Shown here: piece after piece, positions 1 through 7,651 of the stretch | How the letters are laid out: each line of letters begins with the position of its first letter | How positions within the stretch are numbered: the stretch's first letter is position 1 | NCBI GenBank assembly: GCA_019100305.1 | Contig: JAHRHW010000066.1 | Coordinates: 1-14,150, forward strand | Direction of reading: 5' to 3' | DNA from: Candidatus Thiodiazotropha taylori | GTDB lineage: Bacteria; Pseudomonadota; Gammaproteobacteria; Chromatiales; Chromatiaceae | DNA length: 14,150 bases | The notes under the pieces: model-generated | Seen by the model: only the letters and a program-made list of their open reading frames with translations | Told to the model about the DNA's origin: nothing | Database searches by the model: none | Translations under genes and position numbers: made by a program

Positions 1-120
1 GATCACACTATCTCTAACTACATTGTCTACACTCTGGTGTCTTACGCCTAAATTTTACTCTGTGTGCATTGACTCAAAACCTGATTCTCATGACAAAGCG
101 TTCAATCCACTTAACTTTCT

Positions 121-1560
121 TTATTTCTGTTTTCGTACATGACTAACCAAGTAATATAAACGTTTTCTCTCTAATATAGCAATTACTGCAGTGTAAGTAA
201 TGGCTCCGACAATTACAGTATAGAGTAAATTTAAAGAAATATTATTTCCCGATATATCGGTATGATAAACCAATAAAATTGGACCCATCATTGCCAGAGA
301 AGCAAATACAGGTGAAAGTAGTAAAACATAATCTTTCCAAATCGCCATTTTTAACCGTACAGATAATAGAGATGTAAACGCAATGGTACTTACTATTGCG
401 GAAACAACCTGAACCATAAGAACCCATGCGCCCCCACCAAACGGTGCAACGACTAATGATCCTAGTGTTGATATTGATGTTACTATTATCTGTATGCGCA
501 TAGACGTAAAAATAAGCTGATGGGCACGAAAAATATTAATTACAAATAAATTCAGTGAGAGAAAAATAACTGCCGGTGCAAATATCTGTATCAATTGTAT
601 AGATTCATTCCACTTATCTCCAAACAAAAGAGGAACGAAGATTGGTACCGTAAAAACAATTCCAACAATAATCGGAAATATAACGAAACCCAAAACAAAA
701 ATTGTTTGTTTAATTATAGCTCTTTGCTCTTCGGGTTTATCTATAATTGTGGAGATTGCTGGATATATGACGTTAAGAATTGGTGCAATTATCCCTTCTT
801 GTATTATACCAATAACTCGCCGCACAAAAGCGTAATGTCCGACAGCAGTTGGCCCAATATAATACCCTAGAATTAAGCGAGGCATATGCTGCTCTAGAAA
901 TGAAATAAGCAATGAACTGGTCTGCCCAAGCCCCAAATAGATCATTTCCTTTAATCTACTGACATTAAATATAAAGCGAGGACGCCATGAAGAAGTAATA
1001 TACAAAATAATTACAGTTGAAATTTGAGCTATTATTTGCTGCACCGCTATTGCATAGGCTCCCCACCCATTATATGCAAGATAAACACCTACACCACCAC
1101 CGAGGAGAGAACCAACTAAAGTACGAATTGTAAAAACTCGGAAGTCCATTGACGAAATTGCTAGACCAATTGGGACGGCAGCCAACCCATATATAACAGG
1201 GATTGCAGAAAAAACTTGTAAAAGCAATTGTAGTTTTGGTTCTTCAAAAAATGATGCAAAGTAACCAGCCATAAAATACGAGAAGACGCTTATGAAGGCA
1301 CCGATACTCAACACAACCCAAAATAATGTTGAAAGTCGTTCATCATCGCGAATTTTCATGCTAACGATAGAATCAACCATCCCCAAAATTGTGTTGTTAG
1401 CCAGTGAAACTATCACCGTACACAGAGCAACCAGGCCATATTCACTAGGACCAATCTTGGCGACAATGATAGTAAATACAACAAATGACAAAAGTTGTTG
1501 AGTTATTTTTTCAAGGAAGAGCCAAAAAGCACCTTTCGCCATCTTTCTCCGGACACTCAT
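121..1560 (-). CDS. Wzx-type polysaccharide flippase (PST/WzxC-like, MOP superfamily)
   Basis: A 479-residue, almost wholly hydrophobic protein with about 12-14 predicted membrane spans. It is expected to flip undecaprenyl-diphosphate-linked repeat units to the periplasmic face of the inner membrane. Family signs seen: a basic N-terminus (MSVRRKMAKGAFW), IGPSEYGLVAL at about 36-46 (typical of the first inter-helix loop of PST transporters), and PLLFGDKWNESIQ at about 310-322, matching the LLFGxxW motif of the WzxC branch. Length is normal and the frame is intact. The ATG follows an AGAGG about 12 bases upstream, a loose spacing. It is the third gene of a minus-strand EPS set, about 320 bp after the kinase, so it may have its own promoter. 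Codon use is AT-rich (many ATA/TTA). The substrate cannot be read from sequence. The flippase family is quite sure; the polymer type is unknown. Confidence 0.9.
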   Translation of the reverse strand: MSVRRKMAKGAFWLFLEKITQQLLSFVVFTIIVAKIGPSEYGLVALCTVIVSLANNTILGMVDSIVSMKIRDDERLSTLFWVVLSIGAFISVFSYFMAGYFASFFEEPKLQLLLQVFSAIPVIYGLAAVPIGLAISSMDFRVFTIRTLVGSLLGGGVGVYLAYNGWGAYAIAVQQIIAQISTVIILYITSSWRPRFIFNVSRLKEMIYLGLGQTSSLLISFLEQHMPRLILGYYIGPTAVGHYAFVRRVIGIIQEGIIAPILNVIYPAISTIIDKPEEQRAIIKQTIFVLGFVIFPIIVGIVFTVPIFVPLLFGDKWNESIQLIQIFAPAVIFLSLNLFVINIFRAHQLIFTSMRIQIIVTSISTLGSLVVAPFGGGAWVLMVQVVSAIVSTIAFTSLLSVRLKMAIWKDYVLLLSPVFASLAMMGPILLVYHTDISGNNISLNLLYTVIVGAITYTAVIAILERKRLYYLVSHVRKQK

Positions 1561-1880
1561 TCCGTAAAAAAACCTCTATACGTTGATGAAATTACTAGGT
1601 CACTTAGCTTGAAACTTCACTTCAAATGGATGCCATTGAATAAATAGGACTCGCGGAAGTAGCTTGTGGCATAGAGAATATCGAAATCAAAAACAAAATA
1701 AACACATGATACTTTATCATTCTAGAGTGTCTGAAATATTGACAATAAAAAGATAATCAAACAGCTATTGTCTTCGTAGCAGAACTGGATACCTCCTTTT
1801 TTCGAAGTAGCATTTGAGAAAATAAATTTGCAATGCAAGTAGAAATATGTCAGTCAAATCATGTATGTATCATTAATTAA
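1561..1880. other. AT-rich spacer between kinase and flippase genes
   Basis: 320 bases without a convincing gene apart from the 32-codon ORF at 1622-1720. An ATTAATTAATTAAT tract at about 1872-1885 lies immediately after the kinase stop. No GC-rich stem followed by a T-run is visible, so the flippase may be co-transcribed with the kinase or have an unrecognised promoter here. Confidence 0.4.
1622..1720 (-). CDS. Possible small exported peptide or truncated secreted-protein remnant
   Basis: A 32-codon ORF in the gap between the tyrosine kinase and the flippase, on the same strand. It has the shape of a signal peptide: MIKYH basic start, hydrophobic core VFILFLISIFS, then the small/polar stretch MPQATSASP, and it stops about 13 residues after the core. 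No clear Shine-Dalgarno precedes the ATG (the upstream bases read CACTCTAGA). It could be a genuine small secreted peptide, the surviving 5' end of a decayed exported protein, or chance in AT-rich DNA. No continuation after the stop was found in the other frames. Confidence 0.25.
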   Translation of the reverse strand: MIKYHVFILFLISIFSMPQATSASPIYSMASI

Positions 1881-2702
1881 TTAATAATAAGATTCATAGG
1901 ATAACTTTCTTTCCTTGGACTTGTTTAATACAGTTCCTAACAAATTTTCGTCTTTTATCAATTCGTATGCTCTCTTAAAATCACTTTTTCTTGTGCCTCC
2001 TTCTTCTACAACCATCATAATCGCATCAACAAATGGTGAAAATGCAATCATATCGTCACACGATAATAGTGGAGGCATGTCAAAGATAACAATTCGATTT
2101 GGATATCGATTTTTTAATTCCTCGACTAGTTGTACCATCTTTGGTGAAGATAACATCTCTGAAGAGTTTAGGAATGGCTTATTACCTGGCAAAATTACTA
2201 ATCTCTCAATGCTTGGATTAAATAATATTTCACTCAACTCCATTCCATTATTAATATATTCGCTGATTCCTGGCTGCTCAGTCTTAAAAAAAAAATCCTG
2301 AATACTAGGACGCCTGAGATCCAAGTCCACAAGCAAAACTGTATGGTTTACCTCACGAGCGAGACTAATTGCTAAATTTATGGAAGTAAGTGTCTTTCCA
2401 CATCCTTCACTAGGACTAGTTATAGCCATCGAATTCCAGCGATTTGCTTTCATACGCTGTAGCACATGAGTACGTAATAGTTTGTACTGATCTGAGATTG
2501 GATCGTTTGTATCACCTACAATAACTCTATTTTCTCTTAACGCTTCCTTTGATGTATCGATCGATTTTGTCTTAGTATAAGTAATCTTTGATATAAGTTT
2601 AGAATCTGTATTTTTCCTTACTTTACTTTCGTGATTAACATCATTCACTTTTGTAGAACGGAAATCACGGGCACGCTCAAGCGCTTGCTTTATCTTTTCC
2701 AT
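1881..2702 (-). CDS. Polysaccharide biosynthesis tyrosine autokinase (BY-kinase, CpsD/XrtA-associated type)
   Basis: A 273-residue cytoplasmic P-loop kinase of the bacterial tyrosine kinase family. It autophosphorylates a C-terminal tyrosine cluster and works with the chain-length protein encoded just upstream. In this numbering: MEKIKQALERAR (1-12), the usual start of XrtA-associated BY-kinases; Walker A SPSEGCGKT (96-104); Walker A' LLVDLDLRRP (123-132), diagnostic for BY-kinases; Walker B IVIFDMPP (204-211); C-terminal tail LSYESYY with Tyr269, 272 and 273. The ATG at 2702 was chosen because the family begins there. The frame is open to a TTG at 2792 abutting the PCP stop, but those 30 residues (CHNEFTLG, ICRCFNSEKC) match nothing known and lack an RBS. 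Kinase and PCP are separate polypeptides here, unlike fused Wzc. DNA is distinctly AT-rich. Confidence 0.9.
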   Translation of the reverse strand: MEKIKQALERARDFRSTKVNDVNHESKVRKNTDSKLISKITYTKTKSIDTSKEALRENRVIVGDTNDPISDQYKLLRTHVLQRMKANRWNSMAITSPSEGCGKTLTSINLAISLAREVNHTVLLVDLDLRRPSIQDFFFKTEQPGISEYINNGMELSEILFNPSIERLVILPGNKPFLNSSEMLSSPKMVQLVEELKNRYPNRIVIFDMPPLLSCDDMIAFSPFVDAIMMVVEEGGTRKSDFKRAYELIKDENLLGTVLNKSKERKLSYESYY

Positions 2703-2792
2703 ACATTTCTCACTGTTGAAACATCTACATATTTTGCCATCACCAAGCGTAAATTCATTATGACATTCAACTAAATACAATTTGAACTGCAA

Positions 2793-4397
2793 TCATGTAC
2801 CAAACTCTAATCCTAGTATTCTTAACACCATATACCAAATAACATCCAAAGGTTTATAAAATAGGTGAACAGATATTAATGTTCCAGCAAACACAGTTGC
2901 TAAACCTGAAATCGCTACAACACTACCTGCAGATCTTTTCTTCAGATCCTTGCTGTTATTGATATAAGGAATTTCGGCCAAAGGAGATGCATTAGTTATA
3001 GCTGTAACAGCTTTACTGCCATATACGGTTTGATCTATAACTTCTCTAAAAGCGACGTTACCAAAACCGCTAACAATACTAAGAAAAACACCTAGAAACA
3101 GAACTGCCAACCGATTAGGCTTATCCGGTTGTTCTGGTAACTGAGGTGGCTCTATAAGTGAAAATCTCTCACCTTTTCGCTCACGCTCCAAAGATTCCGC
3201 CAATTGTGCTTCAAGCTGCTTCGCTTTAACTTCTTGGTATTTCGAAAGTGCATTTTCATAATCACGGGTCAAATTGCGATACTCTCGCTCGACCTGTGGA
3301 CCTTTTATCAAACGTTCCTCAAAGTCTTTAATCTTTCCTTTGAGCTCCTCTCTAACACTAACTAGTGACGCTAACTCTGATTCAGTAGCCTGAAGTTGTG
3401 TCTCCAACTGCAAGTATGCAGGATTATCGGATTGTGTTTTAGTCTTCTGGTTGGGATTGGCGTTGAGTTCTTTCTCCAGCACCGCTATCTCACCCTTCAT
3501 CTTGATCAGGGTTGGATGGTTGTCTGTATACCGTGTTGCAAGCGCAAGGTATTCTGTTTGCAGCGTCCTCAAACGATCTTCCGTTCCCATTACCCTACCA
3601 CCGCTAGAATTATAAATATCAGTGATTGGATTGACTTGCGCCAATTCTGATTGAAGATAGATTTTTCGTTCTTCCAGGTTTCTTATCTGTTGAATGGTAG
3701 TAGAAAGCTCACGTTCATTACGTTCCATTAGTTGTATATTGAGTTGCTGAAGTTCTGGCAGATTGTTTATATGCTTTTCCTTAAAATCAGCCAGCAACGC
3801 CTCAAGCTCGGTAATCTCCTGATTTAGGCGATCTGCCTCCGCACCGAGAAAACTCGAGGTTTCCAAAGCAGATTTTGTACGTTGCCTAAGGTTTTCATCA
3901 AGATATAGTGACACGAGTTCGTTTGTAACTTTTTGTGCAATACCCGGGTTTCTACTGCTATAAGCAAGCGTGAAGGCAATAGTCGCTGTGGTCGGGCGGC
4001 CACTGCGTGGATCTACTACGTCAGCACTGATCATTTTTAACTCTATGTCTTCCTGTAATGCTTCAGCAAGCAATGTGAGACTGGTGCCATCCCGTTGGTC
4101 GGCAAAAAGACCATAATCATCAATAATCTTGCCTAAGTTTTGGGTTGTCATCACACGTTGACTGATTACCTGGATCCGCTCACCTGCGTAGGAGGTAACT
4201 GTAGATCGAACAAGCTCACTGGGTATTTCTTGCTGTTCGATTAGGATGGTAGCTTCTGACCTGTAGATCGAAGAAAGACCAACCGCCAAACCTATACTGA
4301 ATAGCAAGACAATGACAGCCGGCACGATCAACTGCATCTTCCGTCGTTTAAGGATGGCGATATAGTCGCCGATACCCAGTAACTCTTCCTCTTCCAT
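2793..4397 (-). CDS. Chain-length determinant / polysaccharide co-polymerase (Wzz/GumC-like)
   Basis: A 534-residue inner-membrane protein that controls polymer chain length and activates the adjacent BY-kinase. It has a short acidic cytoplasmic N-terminus with GIGDYIAILKRRK, then a first span (about 21-42), then a Wzz-type periplasmic start (YRSEATILIEQQEIP). Long coiled-coil segments follow (about 185-255 and 330-405). A proline box PPQLPEQPDKPNR precedes the second span (about 430-450). The cytoplasmic piece DQTVYGSKAV...PLAEIPYI is typical of GumC/Wzc proteins. A third hydrophobic segment (about 489-513) and a short tail (LRILGLEFGT) follow. Start: ATG at 4397 has AGGG three bases upstream; an in-frame GTG at 4409 would add four residues but lacks an RBS. 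The stop lies 90 bp before the kinase ATG, consistent with one operon. Confidence 0.9.
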   Translation of the reverse strand: MEEEELLGIGDYIAILKRRKMQLIVPAVIVLLFSIGLAVGLSSIYRSEATILIEQQEIPSELVRSTVTSYAGERIQVISQRVMTTQNLGKIIDDYGLFADQRDGTSLTLLAEALQEDIELKMISADVVDPRSGRPTTATIAFTLAYSSRNPGIAQKVTNELVSLYLDENLRQRTKSALETSSFLGAEADRLNQEITELEALLADFKEKHINNLPELQQLNIQLMERNERELSTTIQQIRNLEERKIYLQSELAQVNPITDIYNSSGGRVMGTEDRLRTLQTEYLALATRYTDNHPTLIKMKGEIAVLEKELNANPNQKTKTQSDNPAYLQLETQLQATESELASLVSVREELKGKIKDFEERLIKGPQVEREYRNLTRDYENALSKYQEVKAKQLEAQLAESLERERKGERFSLIEPPQLPEQPDKPNRLAVLFLGVFLSIVSGFGNVAFREVIDQTVYGSKAVTAITNASPLAEIPYINNSKDLKKRSAGSVVAISGLATVFAGTLISVHLFYKPLDVIWYMVLRILGLEFGT

Positions 4398-4415
4398 TAT
4401 CCCTGTCACTTCATG

Positions 4416-4494
4416 TTAATCGGGGCGAGGATTGTAGCATAACAGTAGAACTTTAGGTGAGGTAACTAATTTATGTGACTTCAATCCCGATTAA
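4416..4494. promoter_or_regulatory. 9-bp inverted repeat flanking the PCP operon promoter
   Basis: TTAATCGGG at 4416-4424 and its exact reverse complement CCCGATTAA at 4486-4494 lie on either side of the predicted -10 (4431-4436), with about 61 bases between the arms. This could be a pair of operator sites; it could also be coincidence. Confidence 0.25.
4431..4439 (-). promoter_or_regulatory. Extended -10 promoter candidate for the PCP-kinase operon
   Basis: On the minus strand the sequence reads TGCTACAAT, an extended -10 (TGnTACAAT). The predicted start point near 4424 leaves a leader of about 27 bases before the ATG at 4397. No good -35 is seen at 16-18 bp upstream (ACCTAA region), which extended -10 promoters tolerate. 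Confidence 0.45.
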
Positions 4495-4646
4495 ATCACG
4501 GTAGCTTTAAATAGGCACTGAGATTAAAAAAATCGTAATCGAGTCCATGATACAGATGCATAACTCGGGAGTCGTACGATGATCACCTATAACGATTGAT
4601 TGTCTATTGAATAAAGCAAATCCCAATCATATCTCACGTTGAATAA

Positions 4647-4662
4647 ACTCCATCCCTGGAGT
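4647..4662 (-). terminator. Weak stem-loop after the PEP-CTERM gene
   Basis: ACTCCA (4647-4652), loop TCCC, TGGAGT (4657-4662) form a 6-bp perfect stem, 17 bases past the stop of the PEP-CTERM gene. On the minus strand the stem is followed by TTTATTC, a poor T-run, so at best it is a weak intrinsic terminator separating this gene from the PCP operon. The remainder of the gap 4398-4678 holds the PCP promoter and no ORF of note. Confidence 0.3.
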
Positions 4663-4678
4663 GATCGTACGCCTCGAT

Positions 4679-5185
4679 CTATACAGACCTTCGGGAACTG
4701 AATATCGTAAATCCAATAAGTGCGGTACCAAATAACCATGCTGCTGCCGGCAGAGGTACAGCACTGACTGTTACATCATAAGCTGCACCAAATATACCAT
4801 CTGCATCACCAACGAACTGCAATGTGTAAACACCTGCTGCCAGGTTACTCAATGGAATCACAGTGTTGACGAGATCACTGGTAGTAAAAAGTGCGTTCAA
4901 GCTACTGTCATAAACAGTAAACGCAGAAACACTCAGCAGATCCACTACTGAGGTTAACTCATTATCAGCAATCGAAACATTGACGGAACCCGCATTTGTC
5001 AGCTCGAAGGTTCCAGTATCGGTGAAAGTACCAGAGTAATCGTACGTATCAGTATATAAGTGGTTGAAAGTATGGGTCTGGCCGAGGGTTAGGTCTACAT
5101 TATAATTGACAGCTGTTGCACTGCCCAAGCCAAATAGACTCACCAAGCCAAGAATTGCACTTGATATCCTTTTTAACAACTTCAT
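4679..5185 (-). CDS. Small exported protein with PEP-CTERM-like (VPLPA) sorting signal
   Basis: A 168-residue secreted protein. Residues 1-25 form a signal peptide (MKLLKRISSAILG..., predicted cleavage after GSATA). Residues 26-142 are Thr/Ser/Asp-rich, cysteine-free and beta-like (DLTLGQTHTF, SGTFTDTGTFELTN, AAGVYTLQFVGDADG). The style resembles FxDxF-type PEP-CTERM proteins. Residues 143-167 are the tripartite sorting signal: VPLPAAAW, a hydrophobic stretch (LFGTALIGFTIF), then RR. Such tails are recognised and cleaved by exosortases, and the proteins go to the outer surface or EPS matrix. The motif has PLPA where the classical form has PEPA, a common variant. Start: ATG at 5185 has GAGAGG about 8 bases upstream; an in-frame TTG at 5200 is less likely. 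No exosortase gene is in the window. The position beside the EPS operon and the sigma-54-like promoter fit a matrix role (inference). Confidence 0.85.
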   Translation of the reverse strand: MKLLKRISSAILGLVSLFGLGSATAVNYNVDLTLGQTHTFNHLYTDTYDYSGTFTDTGTFELTNAGSVNVSIADNELTSVVDLLSVSAFTVYDSSLNALFTTSDLVNTVIPLSNLAAGVYTLQFVGDADGIFGAAYDVTVSAVPLPAAAWLFGTALIGFTIFSSRRSV

Positions 5186-5333
5186 GTCACTGCCTCTCAA
5201 TATAAAACGTCCTATTTACTGAGGCCATCCAGTTGACTCTTCCCTTAGGGGTTGAACACTGACTGATCCTCAGAGAGTGTTGTGATCACTGATTTCCAAA
5301 TACACAAAAAAGAAAGTGATCGGCATTCCTATA

Positions 5334-5349
5334 GGCAAAATTTATGCCT
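5334..5349 (-). promoter_or_regulatory. Sigma-54 (RpoN) promoter candidate for the PEP-CTERM gene
   Basis: The minus strand reads AGGCATAAATTTTGCC. Compared with the RpoN consensus TGGCAC-N5-TTGC, it has GGCA[T] at -24, TTGC at -12, and exactly ten bases between GG and GC. The predicted start near 5323 gives a 5' leader of about 140 bases to the ATG at 5185. Many PEP-CTERM genes depend on RpoN with the PrsK/PrsR two-component system, so the match has a biological rationale. Confidence 0.6.
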
Positions 5350-6123
5350 TTAAATGGACTGCAAGTATATCTTATTGTTTTAAGGTAATTTATAGTTTTT
5401 GTAACCCCTTTTTCCGTCATGATCGCCATAAATTTTATTTTTAAGTGTAAAATATCTCGACAGTGTTTAGTACTCTAACTCCTAATATATTGATCCACAG
5501 TTAGGTAAGTAATTTACGTTAAGCTCGAAATAGTTTGGTATGACGCACTTATTAAACGCCGAATAAATATCGGTAATCAACAAAATATCAATATGTTACC
5601 TATTTAGTACAAAAGATTTTACTACCTCAAATAGCATGACGTATTAATTAGCGTCCATACCCCAATCAAATAGGTTACCGCTTGTTAACTCGTGGTGCGC
5701 CAGGCCCTCTTTTGAACCAATAACGTGCATTGTTCAAAATTAATTTTGGATTCTCTGAATAATGCAGCATGGATTATTTTTCGAGGGGGAAGAATCTGGT
5801 ACCAACTCAATACTGCTTTCTTGAATTCTCCATCAGCAGCAAATACTCTGGATGACAGATGTTTTTGGAATTAATGGTTTTTGCTATCAGCCGAGTTGAT
5901 GAATTTATATCTAGCCATAATCTCTATAGAACAAATAAGTTGTCTGATTTTTTATCGCTACAGTGACAGATGAAAATTTTTACCTTACTAATCACTCTTT
6001 TGGACAAACTTGATAGTTCTTAAACAATCAGTATCACCATAGAGAAATTTAATAACATGTTCGTCAAATATCTGTAATAAGAGATGGCCCTATCGCTTTA
6101 GTTCTCCAGATATGAATTCTCTC

Positions 6124-6153
6124 TTGTAATTATGATTCAATCTGGATGATAAT
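6124..6153 (+). promoter_or_regulatory. Sigma-70-like promoter candidate for the phosphotransferase gene
   Basis: TTGTAA at 6124-6129 and GATAAT at 6148-6153 with an 18-bp spacer, about 40 bases upstream of the TTG start at 6195. Both boxes are close to consensus, but in AT-rich DNA such matches are frequent, so this is a tentative call. Confidence 0.3.
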
Positions 6154-6180
6154 TTCAGGCTGGAAGCTCTATAAGGACTC

Positions 6181-6186
6181 AGGAGG
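6181..6186 (+). promoter_or_regulatory. Strong Shine-Dalgarno that fixes a TTG start
   Basis: AGGAGG lies eight bases before TTG at 6195. No in-frame ATG is available near by; the ATGs at 6146 and 6202 are in other frames. This site therefore decides the non-canonical TTG start of the phosphotransferase. Confidence 0.75.
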
Positions 6187-6194
6187 AAAGGGAC

Positions 6195-7610
6195 TTGCTC
6201 GATGTCAAGCAAACAGAACGGTCTCTGTTACAACGCCGCAACACTCTGACGACATCACTTCAGGCCCTATTCGACGGCCTTGCTGTTGTAATACTATTGC
6301 TCGCCCTGCTCTTCTTCTTCAACGGCGAACTGACCAACCACTACATCATCATGGCCCTGGCGCTACTCGGCAGCATGTCGGTCATTTATGACCGGATGAA
6401 CATCTATCGTCATCACGGCACCATGACAAAGAAAGCCTTCAAACTGCTGAAGGCCTGGAGTAGTGCCTTTGCCTTTTTACTGCTGCTTGCCTTTGCCACC
6501 AAGCATTCTGATACCTACTCACGTACTGTGATCGGGCTGCTATTTGTTTTTGGCTACTTCGTTCAGGTATTTCTCCATTTTGGGTTTCGTCTGCTGCAAC
6601 GCCACATGGTTTCACAGGAGGCCAATACCAGGGCTTTGGTTATCGGCAATGGTGCATTGGCGAGACACCTGCACCATAGAATCAATCAAAATCCCTGGAT
6701 GCCGGAGGAGATCATAGGTGCGGTACTGACCTCGGATTGCCAGGAAAACCAGGATAAATCAAACGCTGTTGAGCTGCCTGTTCTGGGTAAACTGGAAGAT
6801 ATCAAGGCATTAATTAAACGCCATGAGATTCAAACCATCTATATCGCTGTCTCCCTGGACAGCTCACCGATGATTCAGCAGATCTATTTCGACCTGTTGA
6901 ATGAAAATGTGAATATCCACTGGGCACCCAACATATTTGCACTGAATCTGATCAACCACAGCGTGAAGGAGTTGGCGGGCATCCCCATCCTGACCCTCTC
7001 TGAAACCCCATTGATCGGCACGCATTTGCTACTGAAGACCATCGAGGACCGGGTGTTGTCGCTACTCATGCTGCTCCTGGTGAGTCCGATCATGCTGATC
7101 ACAGCAATACTGATCAAACTGGAGTCACCTGGCCCTGTCTTTTTTCGGCAGGAGCGTACTGGCTGGGATGGTGAGAATTTCAGAATCTGGAAATTCCGCA
7201 GTATGAAACTGCATACTGAGGAGAACGGAGAGGTTAAGCAGGCTACCCGGGAAGACCCCAGGATCACAAAAATAGGCCGCTTTATTCGCCGCACCAGTAT
7301 TGATGAACTACCGCAACTGTTTAATGTGCTGGCAGGCCAGATGTCGCTTGTGGGGCCACGCCCACATGCATTGCAGCACAATATCGAATACTCAAGACAG
7401 ATCGAAGCCTATCTGGCTCGACATCGGATCAAACCAGGCATAACCGGCTTAGCCCAGATACGTGGGTTTCGGGGGGAAACCAAAGAGCTTGAACAGATGG
7501 AAAAGCGGGTCAAGTACGATTTGGAATACATTAACAATTGGTCATTATGGCTGGATATTTCGATCTTAGCGAGAACCCCCTTTTCGCTCAGAAGCGGCAA
7601 TGCCTACTAA
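6195..7610 (+). CDS. Undecaprenyl-phosphate sugar (glucose-type) phosphotransferase, EPS-initiating
   Basis: A 471-residue polyprenyl-phosphate hexose-1-phosphate transferase (WbaP/WcaJ/GumD class). It transfers a sugar phosphate from a UDP-sugar to undecaprenyl phosphate at the inner membrane, the first step of EPS assembly. Four N-terminal spans (about 24-44, 48-66, 88-102, 112-130) are followed by a cytoplasmic nucleotide-binding-like domain starting ALVIGNGALARHL (147-159). A membrane hairpin (about 287-308) precedes the catalytic domain: SPGPVFFRQERTG (311-323), WKFRSM (332-337), SIDELPQLFNVL (368-379, with the catalytic Asp-Glu dyad 370-371), GPRP (387-390), KPGITGLAQIRG (413-424), and YDLEYINNWSLWLDI near the end. 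The C-terminus NAY is typical. Length is normal. The start is TTG, supported by the AGGAGG upstream. cysC follows 41 bp later on the same strand. Glucose is the commonest substrate of the branch but is not proven here. Confidence 0.9.
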   Translation: MLDVKQTERSLLQRRNTLTTSLQALFDGLAVVILLLALLFFFNGELTNHYIIMALALLGSMSVIYDRMNIYRHHGTMTKKAFKLLKAWSSAFAFLLLLAFATKHSDTYSRTVIGLLFVFGYFVQVFLHFGFRLLQRHMVSQEANTRALVIGNGALARHLHHRINQNPWMPEEIIGAVLTSDCQENQDKSNAVELPVLGKLEDIKALIKRHEIQTIYIAVSLDSSPMIQQIYFDLLNENVNIHWAPNIFALNLINHSVKELAGIPILTLSETPLIGTHLLLKTIEDRVLSLLMLLLVSPIMLITAILIKLESPGPVFFRQERTGWDGENFRIWKFRSMKLHTEENGEVKQATREDPRITKIGRFIRRTSIDELPQLFNVLAGQMSLVGPRPHALQHNIEYSRQIEAYLARHRIKPGITGLAQIRGFRGETKELEQMEKRVKYDLEYINNWSLWLDISILARTPFSLRSGNAY

Positions 7611-7651
7611 GTATTCATCTCATTGCATAGAAAGTTATCAGGTACACATAC

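Larger units (their letters stand above)
5186..6194. other. About 1 kb AT-rich divergent intergenic region
   Basis: It separates the minus-strand PEP-CTERM gene from the plus-strand phosphotransferase. It contains the sigma-54 candidate (5334-5349), an AACACT/AGTGTT dyad (5255-5260 and 5276-5281) in the PEP-CTERM leader, an imperfect inverted pair (GTTACCTATTT near 5595, AAATAGGTTAC near 5668), and a plus-strand promoter candidate near 6124-6153. Only very short ORFs occur (for example 28 codons from 5769, no RBS). No tRNA, IS end or gene remnant was recognised. Confidence 0.5.

Noticed and set aside
1..51. Open plus-strand frame from the window edge to a TAA at 49-51
   Set aside because: Only 16 codons, no recognisable residues, and it points into the end of a minus-strand gene; it cannot be distinguished from chance. 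The minus strand of 1-120 likewise shows only ORFs of a few codons.
2703..2792. 30-residue N-terminal extension of the tyrosine kinase from a TTG abutting the PCP stop, containing a cysteine-rich ICRCFNSEKC stretch
   Set aside because: The family starts at MEKIKQAL, the TTG has no Shine-Dalgarno, and the extension has no recognisable motif. The frame is probably open by chance.
5282..5289. GTGATCAC palindrome as a possible CRP/FNR or LuxR-type operator
   Set aside because: Only an 8-bp core, no full consensus on either side, and similar short GATC palindromes occur elsewhere in the window.
5769..5855. 28-codon plus-strand ORF (MDYFSRGKN...) in the 1 kb intergenic region
   Set aside because: No RBS and no signal peptide or motif; expected by chance in about 1 kb of AT-rich DNA.
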